DNA of 64,000 nucleotides from Saururus chinensis (GCA_035235625.1 CP141148.1:30629057-30693056); one strand, 5' to 3'; positions 22,303 to 34,003 are shown, counted from the stretch's first letter. The notes: generated from the letters alone by a model not told the origin. Made by a program: numbers and translations.

Positions 22303-22788
22303 CTGCCACAATAAATAGAGATAGTCGCATTTATAAGAAGAGTAACTCATTTTCAAGGCGTATGAATTTCGCAATGACCGAACTGATAACGACCTTATTA
22401 ATTTAAGTTTAACTTACAACGTTGAGAAAGATTTGTCAAACAAATAATTCGTAATTGTAAGTGCCGTCAACTTTACCTTCGTTATAAAGATGATTTAAAA
22501 AAAAAACCTTTACATTTTAGATTGGCATTTTTTTTCTCCTCATTTTTTTGTAACATGCAAGTCTATCAGTTACTACATTAAGATTGCAGCTCCCAAGGCT
22601 GTTGTACTATAAATTTTTTTTTAAAAAAAAGAGACTAAAATTAAAGGACAAAAGCAAAGCTCCGAGAAATAGAAGTAGAATACTGCTACGCCCAGTAAAC
22701 ACAGCAGTTAACATAAATTGTGATCTAAAGAGTAGATAACTTGGGTATTGATGTTTTTTTTAGCAATCGCGTGGATGCTCTTTTGAAT
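22303..22788. other. GLR intron 1, 3' part
   Basis: This is original intron sequence between the copia insertion and the exon 2 acceptor. It is AT-rich with poly-A/T runs. Nothing coding is seen. Confidence 0.5.
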
Positions 22789-23019
22789 TGTAAAAACTGT
22801 CAATGGTCCAATGGCATTATTTTGTAATTTTTATCATCTCTTTTGGGTAGTTAAGTATGTAATTGTTAAGGGTTTTACCCATTGCCATCTCTGTATTCCG
22901 GCTGTGAATGAAAAAAAAAAGCCGCCATTGCTACAGAAAACAGAACAGTAAAACAGAGATCGTTAGTTATCTTCTTATCTACACCTCCCTTTGATCTTTC
23001 TCATTAACAACTATACACA
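22789..23019 (+). repeat. 5' LTR of the intronic copia element
   Basis: About 231 bp, starting TGTAAAAACTGTC and ending near CTATACACA. It matches 31733-31963 through 'gttaagggttttacccattg', 'ctctgtattccggctgtg' and 'cttcttatctacacctccct'. The exact 3' boundary is set by TG...CA and is approximate. Confidence 0.8.
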
Positions 23020-25877
23020 TTTTCAAATTCCTTAAGTTTTCTAAAACCACCATGGCCTCGTGTTCAAGTTTATCGGAGAAGTTTTCGTTACCGGTGTTCG
23101 ATGGAGAAAACTACAATTTTTGAAGCATACAAATAAGAACTCTCTTTATATCTAAAGAATTATGGGATTATATTGAAGAAGGTTATGAAGAACTACAAAA
23201 TGGAGAAGACCTAGCTACTTGGGATGAAGAGAAGAAGAAGGCATACAAAGAGAACAAAAAGCAAGATGCAATAAATTTTAAGGGACCGAAAAGGTAATTG
23301 CTATCAAGCTTCAAACTTTAGAGAGAAATTTTGATAATTTGGAAATGAAAGATAGTGAGAATGTTCAAGATTTTAATTCTATAGTTGCTATTATTGCTAA
23401 TCAAATTAGAAGTTATGGAGATAGTATTCTGGATAAGAAAATTTTGTAAAAAGTGTTAAGAAGTATGCCGACCAAATTTGAGCATGTTGTGGCCGCTATT
23501 GAAGAGGCAAGAGATTTATTAAAATCAAGCATATATGAGTTGATGAGTTCTCTTGAAACTCATGAAGCAAGAGTGAAGAAATTTACACCTTCCTCAATGG
23601 AGCAAGTTTTCCAATCCAAATTAACTTTTAAAGAGAAGAAGACAGATGGAGGAAATAAATTTTTTTAAAATAATTCATTTCAAGGTAGAGGGAAGGGAAA
23701 TCAGAGAAATGAAAGAGGTAAATATTAGAAGCAAAGCAATGGTTGTTTCATTTGTAAGAAGACAAATCATGTTGCCGATGATTGTTATTTTAGATGTAAG
23801 AGATGCAAGCACCACACTCATGCTCCAAAGGGTTACAAATTTCAAAACAAGGACTAAGCACATTTCATCGAAAATGAGAAAAATAAACAAAGCCACTTGT
23901 TCTACTCTTGTATGAACACACAAGAAGAAAGGAAATAAGTTTGGTACTTGGATAGTGGTGGTAGTAACTACATAACAGGCAACTGGGAAAGCTTTGTGAA
24001 GCTTGAACAAAATAGCAACTCTTAAGTAAAGCTAGGAGATAAAAAAATGCAATAAGTTGAGGGCAAATGAAACATAGCCGTCTAAACAAAGAAAAATGAT
24101 TCTAAACTCATTCATGATGTTCTTTATGTTTCCGGTTTAACACAAAATCTGCTTAGTGTGAGATAATTTACGCAAAGAGGCTATAAAGTATATTTTGAAA
24201 AAGACGAATAAATGTGTTATAATTGATAAAAACATGGGGCAAGTGATAACAAAGGTCAAAATGACATCAAACAAGGTATTTCCATTAGTCATATCTCTTT
24301 GTGCAAACTATGGAATGAAGGTTATTCATATGGATGATTCTCTATTATGGCACTTAAGGTTTGAGCATTTGAACTATAGGAGTCTTAGTTTACTCAATCA
24401 AAAGAAAATGGTCTTTGAACTTCTAAGAATCAATCAATAAGAAAATATTTGTGACGGGTACATATATGAAAAACAACATACACTACCATTTTCGGAGTCG
24501 ACTTAGAGATCAAAAGAACCGCTTGAGCTTGTTCATGCCAACATATGTGGACCAACAAATACACCATCATTCAACAAGAAAATGTATTTTCTACTATTTG
24601 TAGATGATTTTACAAGAATAATGTGGGTTTATATTATAGATGTCAAATCGGATGCATTTTCTATATTTGTGCTATTATAGAAAATCAAAGTGGAAAAAAA
24701 TTAAAAACCTTGAGGACCGATCGTGGTGGTGAATTTACATCAAGAGAATTTTAGAATTTTTGCAAAGAACACGACATCAAGAGAGATCTAACAACTAGCT
24801 ATACACCTCAACAAAATGGTGTAGCGGAGAAAAGAAATATAACTATTGTGGAGATGGAAAGAAGTATGCTAAAAGGGAAGAATCTCCCAAACCAATTTTG
24901 GGTTAAAGCCGTTAATACGGCCACCTATATTCTTAATAGATTTCCAACAAAGGTGGTTCAAAACATGATATCATATGAGGCATGACATAAGAAAAAATTA
25001 CAAATAAGTTACTTCAAAATTTTTGGATGCATTGCTTATGCTCATATTCTTACACAAAAGAGAAGTAAATTTGATTAGAAAGGAGAAAAGTGCATCTTCA
25101 TTAGATATAGTGAAGAATCTAAGGCTTATAGGTTTTTTAATCTTAAAACAAAGGAATTAGTGATCCCAAGAGATGTAATCTTTGATGAAGAATGGTCATG
25201 GAACGTTGAAGAAAACAATGGTCGATCTTCAAAAGTGTATATAGAAGATGAAAAAGAAAGGGTTTCATCAAGTCATCAAACTTTAAATGGTTCATAATCA
25301 CAAAGCATAAAACTCCTCCAAGGCAAGATTCAAGTATAAAGCAAATTAATCCAAATAATATGGATAGTGATTCACCTCTAAGAAAGGTACATTTACTTTA
25401 AAAATTTTATGATGAATGTGATGCTGCATTCTCTTCTTGTGATCTAACAAAATTTAAAAATGCTTCAAGAGAAAAAGTTTGGATAGAAGCAATGGATAGT
25501 GAGATGAATATGATTGAGAAAAATAAGACATGAGAGTTAGTTGATAAACCTCAAGATAAAGAAAGGAAGATCTACAAACTCAACAATGCCTTGTATAAAC
25601 TCAAACAAGCTCCAAGAGCATGAAATAACAAGATTGATAAGTATTTTAAACAAAATGAATTCCAAAGAAGCCTAAGTAAGTCATCTCTCTATGCAAAGAA
25701 AGAAGGTATGCATGATTTTATCATTATTTGCCTTTATGTTGATGATTTGATTTACACTAGCAATAGCCCAGGATGATAAAAAAATTCTAATATACTATAA
25801 AGAAAGAATATGAGATGACTGATCTAAGACTCATGACATATTTTCTTGGAATATAAGTGAAACAAAAAGGTGGTAAA

Positions 25878-26047
25878 ATATTCTTATCTCAAGAAAATAT
25901 GTTGATGATTTGTTGAAAAAGTTTAATTTGACTAGTAATCTTATCTCAAGAAAAATATGTTGATGATTTATTGAAAAAGTTTAATTTGACTAATATTCTT
26001 ATCTAAAGAAAAATATGTTGATGATTTGTTGAAAAAATTTAATTTTA
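25878..26047 (+). repeat. 60-bp tandem repeat inside the copia fossil, left half
   Basis: Three copies of a unit of about 60 bp ('atgttgatgatttgttgaaa' then 'aagtttaatttgactagta') precede the solo LTR. Three more follow it at 29718-29890. The solo LTR therefore landed inside an already expanded array of about six units. Confidence 0.8.
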
Positions 26048-26057
26048 TTAGTATTCT

Positions 26058-29000
26058 TGTAACGTCCGGGAATTTTCTAAATTCCTGAAGTAGTACACGT
26101 GGAAATTAGGGTGCTAGATCCCTTGATATTTCCGTTGGAATAAATTAATCTATGCTCAGATTTGGTGGCTAATATATATATGAATGGAAAGTAGACAGAA
26201 ATAGCTTCGAAACGCCATCAAGAACGCACGAATCGGAGTCCGGACGAGGGAGAAACGGCCGTTTGAAGTTGACTTTAACGTGTAGGACCCGTTTACCCGA
26301 ATTGAACGCGCGAACTGCCCGTTTAAGTTGCGATACGGGCCCGATTAATTACTGTTCCGAAATTCGGTTTTTGGAGGTCTAATTCCTCATGGGATTAGGA
26401 ACCCTAATCCCATACCTATAAAAGGCCTTCTTAGGGTATAATTTGGGGGTCTTTCTGCCCGATCAGAGTAGAGAATTAGGGCTTTTTGGAGGGGAAAAGG
26501 ATGAGCCGTCGTTAGAATCTTCCGGCGAGACTCCGGCGAAGCATGGGCGATGTGGATCGACGTCAACTTGGCCACAGAGGTAGGATTTTAGGTTGCGATT
26601 ATTATCTGTAATTTCGGTTCTGCAATTAGTTCTGTAAATACTGTTCACGTAATAACGTGAACAGTACTGCGATTTCCGGTCACCGGAACAGTTGTCGGAT
26701 CGGAGCCGCGCGGCGGCCCTAGCTCTGGCCAAGATGGCCCTAGCTTCGACCGCAGCGGCCCTGGCTCCGGCGGCCTTAGCGGCGGCGAATTCGCCTGCCG
26801 CTGCGCAGGCCGCCGTTGGTAAAAAAAAAAAAAAGGAAGTGGTTTCCGGCTCTCGGCAGGGCGGAGACGGCCGGCGACGGGCGGCAGCCCCGGACCTCTG
26901 GAATCGCCGGATCCCGGCGATCCGGTCGGTTCTGGAACGTAGTCCGGCCGTGACGGCTGGCCGCCACGCCGATCAGAGCTTTTAAAAAAAAAAAAATAAG
27001 GGAGAAGCCTTTTCTGCGCCGGCCGGTCACCGGACGGCGGCGGGGCTGGGCTGGTCGGAATCGCCGCCAGGCGGCGATCCGATACCGCCTAGCCCTGGCC
27101 GCAGAGCGGTGGCCAGGGGCGGCGCCGCCAGAGGCGTTTCCGCCTCTGGCCGGACGCGGGGAAGACGACCCCGCGGGTCGTCTGTGCTCCCCGGACTGGG
27201 TCGGCTAACCCGACCCGGTTCGGTCCGACAAAAAAAAAAAGGAAAGGGAGTGAATCGGGTCCGGTTCAGGGGGTTAATTGTGTCAAACAAATCCTAGAAA
27301 ATTACTATTAGACCTGGATAGGTTTGGGATTATTCTGACCAAGTTTTAACTCAGGGAAAAATCCCAGATACTGTAAAATGACCTTTTTACCCCTACTAGT
27401 TAATTATCGTATAATATTAACTTACCCGAGTTCGAGGCTCTGGTTCATGGGCCTATGAGTGGATCTAAAAATTGGAGAAAATTCTCAATGAGAGTTTAAT
27501 GGGTAACCTAATTATTGGACAAACCGTTTGGTGAGTAAAAATCCCAGTGAGTGGATAATTGACCTTTTTGCCCCTAGGTTTAACCGTAAACTGTTAAGAC
27601 AACCTGGGTCGGTTCAAGGGGTTCACGACCTCGTCACACACCAGGAAAATTACACAGAGGTCATGAAGCCCAGTAATACCGTTGAGTTTAATTTAAGAGT
27701 CATTGGATGTCATTAAGGCCTTAAACCAAATTACAGAAATACCCCTTAGGGTGGACCCGCCCACGTTCGTGTGAATGGAAGCGTGAGTCGGTCTGAGAAT
27801 GGAGCCTCGTGAGAGGTCAATGAATTAAATCAATAGAGGGGCAGTAAAATTACTGGAATGACCCAAGGGAGGGTACCATACTTTAGGTGGTAAAATTATC
27901 CTAATGCCCTTAGGGGTAATATAATCTGTCTTTGTCGAAATAGATGACCTAGTGAATTAAGAGGTAGAGTACCCTATAAATGACTTCAAAAGGAAGGAGC
28001 ATGACTAGTAAGTGACACGAAGACCTTGTCGGGTCGCAGTGTCATGAGAAGTAAAGGGTAGAACCCTAATTTTCAGGTTTAAAGCAACGTATTTCACGTG
28101 TCTGCAACCGAGTGCACCGATCGACTAGAGTGTTGTATACGTCACTCGTGGAATATGTTAATTTACATATCAGGCTTGAAGTCTCTGAGCCCTGGCCTTG
28201 CGAATGAATGCAATGGGCCTCTGTTTATTATTTATACGTTTGTATGATTGCATGATTATTTATGCTGATGCATGCTTTTGATATTGTTGCATTGATTTAT
28301 ATTAGTAACTTAAGATTAATGAAGATTAATCAAGAGACATGGGTTGCTGTTGGTTTGAGGGGAGAATACCTAACAAAGATAATAACTAAAATACCCTCTT
28401 TAGGGTTGGGACCAGTTCATGGAGTGAACGGGGCCCTAACATAGAATTTGACCTTGGTTAATGAACCGAGGGTGATTGTGGGATGCGTGCCAAGTCATAG
28501 CTCAGTGGATGAGCTATTTAGTGGGCCGATTCACAAGGTGAAGAGGACCCGCATGGTTGAGTGGTTACTTGACTAGATGAAAATAATCTAGTCTAAGTAT
28601 CAGATGTTTGAGGGAGTCAATGGTCATAAGGACCTGAGGCTTCTATGGATATATTAGTAATGTCTTATGAGACATTTTTTCCCAGCGTTGGGAAGGTGGA
28701 GATTGCAATATGCATCTTCATCGCCACGACGGTTTGGGTACTGACCAGAGGGTCTTTACCGTGGGTCTCCCGCAGGTCTTCCCAGGACTATTTAGTACGT
28801 ACGAAAAGCGGAGTTACATGAGCATCATGGAAGGCTTGTGTTTCTTGCCAATCTGTGTCCATGAGCACAGTTGGGATCCTCTTCCCCAGATTCATGGCAA
28901 GCTATTGAGAGCCCTGGGGATTTGGGTCAAGCTGCTGTTAAGCAGTCCACTCCAAGGCTGGAGTACTTTGTTTGGAGGTTTCTCGAGGGGCGAGTTATCT

Positions 29001-29717
29001 CTGAGTTTCAAATTTTATAGTATTAATTATCGAACAAGGGAGGTGAGATAATTAATAACATTGTTTGATATTGCTTGTTAATTAGACAAGTGGAACAATT
29101 AAAGGACTTACTAAAATGTAGGTTGAAAATATCTAAGCATTGCATATGGGATGCTATGCTTCGTAGGATAGAGTAGTTTCTAGGCAGAACTACGTTTGGA
29201 TCCGATCTTGTTGGAAACATTGGAGATGTTGTCTGATAAGTACGTAGGCAACTAACATCGGGTGATGTTGGCCCGATCCAAAAAAATATTAATAAAACCT
29301 TTTGTCCTTTGGAAGCTCTTCTCCTGTAGGTGGAGATGCTCCATTGTGGTTGTAGTTGTTGTGTGGTTTGCTGTGATGCAGATTCTCCAGGCGAAGACAA
29401 GTGAGATCAAGGCAGGCGTGCACACGAGGTCTCCGCGTTTCTGTAACTCCGGTATGTAAGTGTACCTTAAGCGTGAGAGTCAACTTATTATTTATTTTCA
29501 GACGGACGATGGACTTGTACTTAGATGGATGAGCTGGTCTTTATGAATTTTCAGACGTTAAATAATATCGTATGATTTGATATTCGTATTTGTGAACCCC
29601 AGTTATCATGACCTGGATATTTAATCGAATAGTTTGCTTTGTATTTAAAGAAAAAAAATTCTCGCTACTTACCGTTCGTACTATTTAAAAATACTTTTAA
29701 AAATCCGGGTCGTGACA
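26058..29717 (+). mobile_element. Solo Ty3/gypsy LTR (Del/Tekay-like), 3.66 kb, with 5-bp target duplication
   Basis: It begins TGTAACGTCCGGGAATTTTC and ends ATCCGGGTCGTGACA, the TG...CA ends typical of long plant chromoviral LTRs. It is flanked on both sides by ATTCT (26053-26057 and 29718-29722), so it looks like a complete solo LTR left by recombination. A promoter-like 'cctataaaaggcc' lies at about 26416. A GC-rich island (26690-27290) carries open frames in several phases; these are composition artefacts. It is younger than the copia it interrupts. Confidence 0.85.
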
Positions 29718-29890
29718 ATTCTTATCGAAAAAAAAATATGTTGATGATTTGTTGAAAAAGTTTAATTTGATTAGTATTCTTATCTCAAGAAAAATATGTT
29801 GATGATTTATTGAAAAAGATTAATTTGACTAGTATTCTTATTTCAAGAAAAATATATTGATGATTTGCTAAAAAAGTTTCATTTGACTAG
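29718..29890 (+). repeat. 60-bp tandem repeat inside the copia fossil, right half
   Basis: This is the continuation of the array at 25878-26047, separated from it by the solo LTR. Confidence 0.75.
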
Positions 29891-30314
29891 TTGCAAAGAA
29901 ATTATTACTCTTATAGCTATGAATATAAAATTGTCAAAAGATGATAGATGCAAATTGGTGGATGAATCTTCTTATAGAAGTCTTGTTGATTCTTTGATAT
30001 ACTTGACAAACACAAGATTCGATATTGTGCATAGTGTGAGCATTATTGTTAGGTATATGAGCAAACTAAGTAAAACTCATCTTGAGGTGGCAAAGAGAAT
30101 TTTGAGGTATGTGAAGGAAACAAAGAACTTTGGGCTGAAATATAAATGTGAAAAAGAGAATGAATTGATTGACTATTCCAATAGTAATTGAGCTGGTAAC
30201 ATTGATGATAAAAGAAGCACTTTTAGTTACATCTTCACATTAGGAAATAAGGTAATATCATGGTTATCAAAGAAGCAAGACACCGTTGCTCTCTCATCTG
30301 CCGAAGCCAAATAC

Positions 30315-31396
30315 CAGAGCCGGCTCAAAAGAATTGAAAGCCTAAGGCAATAATTTATTATTTTTAACAAAAGCATTGCATTAATTTATCTATTTTTTAA
30401 AAAATTATACCCTAACTCTTTTTTTTAGTAGAATTTTTACATAAAAAAGTAAATGTATACCTCCTCTATCCCACATTAATAGCTTCATTTAATTTTATCA
30501 AATAAATTATTATTTTTTAGAAAACCAAATAGAGCTATTAATATGGAATGAAGGATATTTTATTAAAAGTATTTAAAAAAACTAAAAACCTAAAGGTTAT
30601 GCTAAATAAAATTAGTATATAAATTAAATTCTAAAAAGAATAATATGACCAAATTTTGGTTTTCCGAATTCAAAGAGAGCCTAAGAGATAGAAAGTGTTG
30701 TCTTTAGAAAACGAGATGAGAGAGTATCTATTTTGTAGAATTGAGGAGAGATGAAAACTCTGTTGGGCTACGGAATGGAATAGAATGGAAAAAACTTGGT
30801 AGAATCATGGTTGTGGAGTAGGGATAAAATGAGGAAGAAGGTTATCTTTAGTGGTTATTATGGGGGCTAATTTAAACCTCATTTGGTAAGTACTAGATTA
30901 ATTTTTGACAAAGGTAAATAACTGGGAAGAGTTTTGTCTGCTCTCCATTGACAATGAGCTTAGCTTAAGCTACTCACGGGCAGCCCTTCAACCATAAGAT
31001 TAACGGGACGTTAATGTGCTTTGGCGTATGCATTGTCAATCTTAAATATGAAGGGCTGTTATGCATAGCTTAGGCTAGGCTCTGTTGAAAAACTCTTCCA
31101 AAGAATTGTTATTTATCCCATGATTTTTTTTTTAGAAGATACAACTTTTAAATTATATATTATAAGTTTACAGGCTTATAAATTTACAAATAATAAGAGT
31201 TAATAATAGGAGATGAAGTAGGTACAATTTCTAATATAACATTTATGTTTTTTTAATAGATTATGCAAGTTATTTGTTTCTCATATATTAGATATATTTT
31301 TATTTAATAAAATCACATATTAGTATATATGAGGCCTTATTGTGAGGTGGGGCCTTAGGCAAATGCCTAAGTGGCCTAAGGTTCCAGTCGGCACTA
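30315..31396. mobile_element. hAT element, nonautonomous, inside the copia fossil
   Basis: Ends: CAGAGCCGGCTC at the left and TAGTGCCGACTGG as the reverse complement of the right end, typical of hAT (Tip100/Ac-like) termini. Subterminal 'gcctaaggc' motifs lie at both ends. It is flanked by CCAAATAC (30307-30314) and CCGAAAAC (31397-31404), six of eight matching. It has no transposase frame. A Stowaway-like MITE is nested in it. Confidence 0.75.
30459..30557. mobile_element. Stowaway-like MITE nested in the hAT element
   Basis: The left end reads 'acctcctctatcccacatta' followed by 'atagct'. The right end is its imperfect reverse complement ('agctattaatatggaatgaa'). The CTCCCTC-like terminus is a Stowaway signature. 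Confidence 0.6.
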
Positions 31397-31732
31397 CCGA
31401 AAACATCCCATCTTCAAGAGCATAATGTGTAGCGGTTTGGTTAAGGAGAATTCTTAACGATCTCAAGTGTGAGCAAGTAAATCCAATAATAATTTTTTGT
31501 GATAACATGTCGGCCATTGCAATGACTAAAAACATAATCTTTTATAAAAGAACAAAACACATTGAGTTGAGACATAATTACATTAGAGAATTAGTGGAGA
31601 AAGGTGAAGTTGAATGAAGTTCATTAAGACCAATAATTAATTAGTCGATGTGTTCACCAAGCGGTAATAATTGAAAAGTTTATATATTTTATAAACTATA
31701 TAAAAATTACAAATTAATAAATTAAGAAGGGG

Positions 31733-31963
31733 TGTTAAAAATGGGCTAATAGTCCAATGGTATTACTTTGTAATTTTTATCATTTCTTTGGGTAGTTAAG
31801 TATGTAATATGTTAAGGGTTTTACCCATTGTCGTCTCTGTATTCCGGCTGTGTGAATGAAAAAAAAAGCTGCCATTGCTACAGAACAGTAAAACATAGAC
31901 TTGTTCGTTGTCTTCTTATCTACACCTCCCTTTTTGATCTTTCTCATTAGCAACTATTACACA
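31733..31963 (+). repeat. 3' LTR of the intronic copia element
   Basis: It starts TGTTAAAAATGGG right after the purine tract and ends near CTATTACACA. It is the partner of 22789-23019. Confidence 0.8.
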
Positions 31964-33215
31964 TCTTCTATTTTCTGTTTCATTCTTTGATCCTCTCCAA
32001 CAAAAACCGAGATGCTCTCGCTTTTGATAAAAATCAACTCACATTGGGGGTTGGACCATAGTCACAAAGTTTTGTTTTGGGTTTATTTTGGAGAAGGGTT
32101 ATTCTGGGTTGGTTTCATTTGGTCTTGGTAGTGTAAAGAAAAGTGATAAAAAGATAGGTATTTACTTAAAATCTACTTCATCTTTCCTATATTAATAGTT
32201 TCATTTAAAAAAAAAAATTTGGTTGAAAGGTAAAAATTATATATTTAAAAGAAAGAAAAATAAATTTATGGTACTCTATTTTAAACTATTAATATAGAAT
32301 AATCTTTTTTGTCAGCTATTAATTTAAGAGGAAGGAGTACATCTTATATGTAAATAACCAAATTACTAACACGTATTTAATAAATCAAATAAGAAACACA
32401 AAGAAAAACCCGTAACCCAGACCAAAAGAAAGTAAACAAAAAAAGACTGTAACTCAACCCAGACCGAAATAAACAAAGAAACAAACCAAAAAAATATGCC
32501 AAAATTTTCGTTTTATGCTCGAAGCAGCATAAATAACAAGAAACGAAACACATCATGCCAAGAGTAGAACATGGAACAAGGGTATAACTAACCTCGTCAA
32601 TCTCAAAATTATATGGAAATAAAAGAAAGCAAATTATTAGAATTTATAAAAGAGGTATAAATCAAGAAACAAAATTCATAATCAGAAATAAATATTCAAC
32701 TCTTAAGAGTACATGCAGCATTTGTTTGAAAATTTCTTCAGTTCATAAGGACTGGAGTTAAAAGAGTGCGGAACTAGGCGCAAACATAACCAAATTAGGA
32801 TAAAACTAAATGGGAAAATAAAGAGTGGAAAAGCTTCAGCTTAAAAAATGATTCTCTACAATAATCTATTTAAATTCAATTTTAGTTTTCTATGTCAACT
32901 GGTTATATACTAGGAGCAATAAGCAAAGCCGAAGAGGCCAGAAGTACCGGATTAGTGGAGGAAGCTTTCACCAGTGTCTCTCTGGAAAAGCTATCTTTCT
33001 GTGAGAAAAGAATGGCTTACCATATGAATGTGAATTCTAAGGCATTTTTTTATAAAAGATATTCCAAGAGATTAAGTGTAAACACATTATGAAGTTTTAG
33101 GACACGATAACCATAACACAAAGCTTATTCTTGTCAACTAAAGGTCTGAGCCTTCGTGTTGCATCAACAAGATGAACGGTTTAAGGAAATTAGGGAGGTA
33201 AATAATAAGGTCTAC
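31964..33215. other. GLR intron 1, 5' part
   Basis: Original intron sequence. It includes a Stowaway-like MITE (32169-32342). A 66-codon frame at 32892-33092 is not a recognisable protein. Confidence 0.5.
32169..32342. mobile_element. Stowaway-like MITE in GLR intron 1
   Basis: Left end 'ctacttcatctttcctatat' then 'taatagtttcattt'. The right end carries the complement, 'gctattaatttaagaggaag' then 'gagta', with an internal second copy of the motif ('aaactattaatatagaat'). Confidence 0.55.
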
Positions 33216-33483
33216 CTGCAGATACAGCTCCAACAGCGTCTTTCTTGGAGTCCCTCCGGTGGAGGACTAGCCTTGTGGTGTAATTGTGGGTGGCATAGAA
33301 GTCGAAATGCGCCATGGTGATGCAGTTCCAGCTCATTTTTCCAGCCCATGTTTCTAAATCGAGCACTACCCCGACGTCGACCAAGCTCTCGTTGTTCTGT
33401 GCATTTACAAGTTTTACGACGAGGAGAAGAAAAAGGTGGCTAAAAAGGAACAACCGAGAGGAGACCTTAGTTGGGCTCCTCAT
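33216..33483 (-). CDS. GLR first coding exon (signal peptide and start of the amino-terminal domain)
   Basis: It encodes MRSPTKVSSRLFLFSHLFLL, a cleavable signal ending near VNAQ, then DVGVVLDLETWAGKMSWNC and RLVLHRRDSKKDAVGAVSA. These are the classic first strand and helix of plant GLRs. It ends at TCTGCAG with donor GTAGAC and joins the acceptor ...GGCAG at 22303 to give ...AVSAGLDLMKNVQVKAII, continuous with the family. An upstream in-frame ATG at 33555 would add 24 residues and hide the signal peptide, so 33483 is preferred. A CACTA MITE ends only about 88 bp upstream. Confidence 0.85.
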
Positions 33484-33571
33484 GTGCGACCAAAGAGTTT
33501 GTCTCAAGATTTTTGCTGTTTTTAATCTATGCAGGGAAGAAGAGGAGGAAACCAACAGTTAATGGGAAGTG

Positions 33572-33856
33572 TACTACAAAAAAATTAATTTTTAGCCATG
33601 GTCGCAAATAACTTATTAGCGATGGCCAATTCTTATAGCCGTCGCAAATACATTTTCTGCGACTGTTTCAGCCTTCCCAGAATATTATTCAATAGTGACG
33701 GCTAAATATAGTCGTGGCTGTTTCTCGACTACAAGCTGGAGTGGAAAAAAGCGAAAATTAGAATTTTGGACCATCAGCGTCGCAGATAATAATCAATAGT
33801 GACGACTACCAATTTTAGCAATCACAGATTCGTTGTTGATAAATTTTTTTATAGTG
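33572..33856. mobile_element. CACTA MITE just upstream of the GLR start
   Basis: Ends: TACTACAAAAAAATT at the left and CACTATAAAAAAATTT as the reverse complement of the right end. A 3-bp duplication GTG flanks it (33569-33571 and 33857-33859), as CACTA elements make. Subterminal 'gtcgcaaata', 'gcgatggcc' and 'agtgacggct' repeats are present. It is 285 bp, non-coding, and about 88 bp from the preferred GLR ATG, so it sits in the leader or core promoter. Confidence 0.8.
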
Positions 33857-33912
33857 GTGGCGGATGAGATACGAGGAGAGATGAGTTTAAGGTCACAAAG
33901 TCACATACAACT

Positions 33913-33929
33913 TTTATATATATATATAT

Positions 33930-33997
<68 letters not shown>

Positions 33998-34003
33998 ATA
34001 TAA
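33913..34003. repeat. (TA)n microsatellite upstream of GLR
   Basis: About 90 bp of TA dinucleotides with rare interruptions. Confidence 0.9.

Larger units (their letters stand above)
22789..31963 (+). mobile_element. Ty1/copia element, LTR to LTR, in antisense within GLR intron 1
   Basis: It has paired LTRs (next entries) and a polypurine tract 'aagaagggg' immediately before the 3' LTR. Family parts lie in copia order on the plus strand: gag from about 23052 with a CCHC-like knuckle near 23740, a protease DSG motif near 23950, GAG-pre-integrase (LLWHLRFEHLNYRSL) near 24335, integrase core near 24530-24900, reverse transcriptase remnants near 25440-25780 and RNase H-side sequence near 29900-30310. 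It is interrupted by a 3.66-kb solo gypsy LTR and a 1.08-kb hAT element; without them it would be about 4.4 kb. It is clearly broken at many places. LTR divergence of roughly 8% by eye suggests an insertion several million years old. Confidence 0.85.
19374..33483 (-). pseudogene. Glutamate receptor-like (GLR) channel gene, five exons, one in-frame TGA
   Basis: Coding exons (minus): 33216-33483, 20969-22302, 20540-20855, 20032-20438 and 19374-19943, totalling 965 codons with the final stop. Junctions are in phase and GT-AG; intron 1 spans 10,913 bp. In order, the product has a signal peptide (LFLFSHLFLLLVVKL), an amino-terminal LIVBP-like domain, ligand-binding segment S1 from about residue 457, the conserved ligand-contact arginine in DITIRANRSLYVDF (549), M1 (about 590-609), pore loop (GIIFWFSFSTLVFAH), M3 with SYTASLTSML (665-674), S2 (DEIPYIKLFL), M4 (FWGLFLIAGTASGFAL) and a cytosolic tail. 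This is the plant GLR fold: plasma- or endomembrane Ca2+/cation channels gated by amino acids. Codon 710 is TGA (20227-20229), between GGMLK and MNFDEKK, where relatives have an Arg/Gly codon. It would remove most of S2 and M4. The usual IIGPQTS reads IIWPETS. Everything else is intact, so this is a very young pseudogene, a null allele or a sequencing error. Clade 2-like by motif. Confidence 0.85.

Noticed and set aside
26463-27297. Ala/Arg/Gly-rich frames of 60-97 codons
   Set aside because: They lie in the GC island of the solo LTR and are open in several frames by composition.
25878-29890. Regular 60-bp repeats considered as a CRISPR-like or satellite array
   Set aside because: There are no unique spacers. 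The unit is a copy of copia coding sequence, split by an LTR insertion, in a plant genome.
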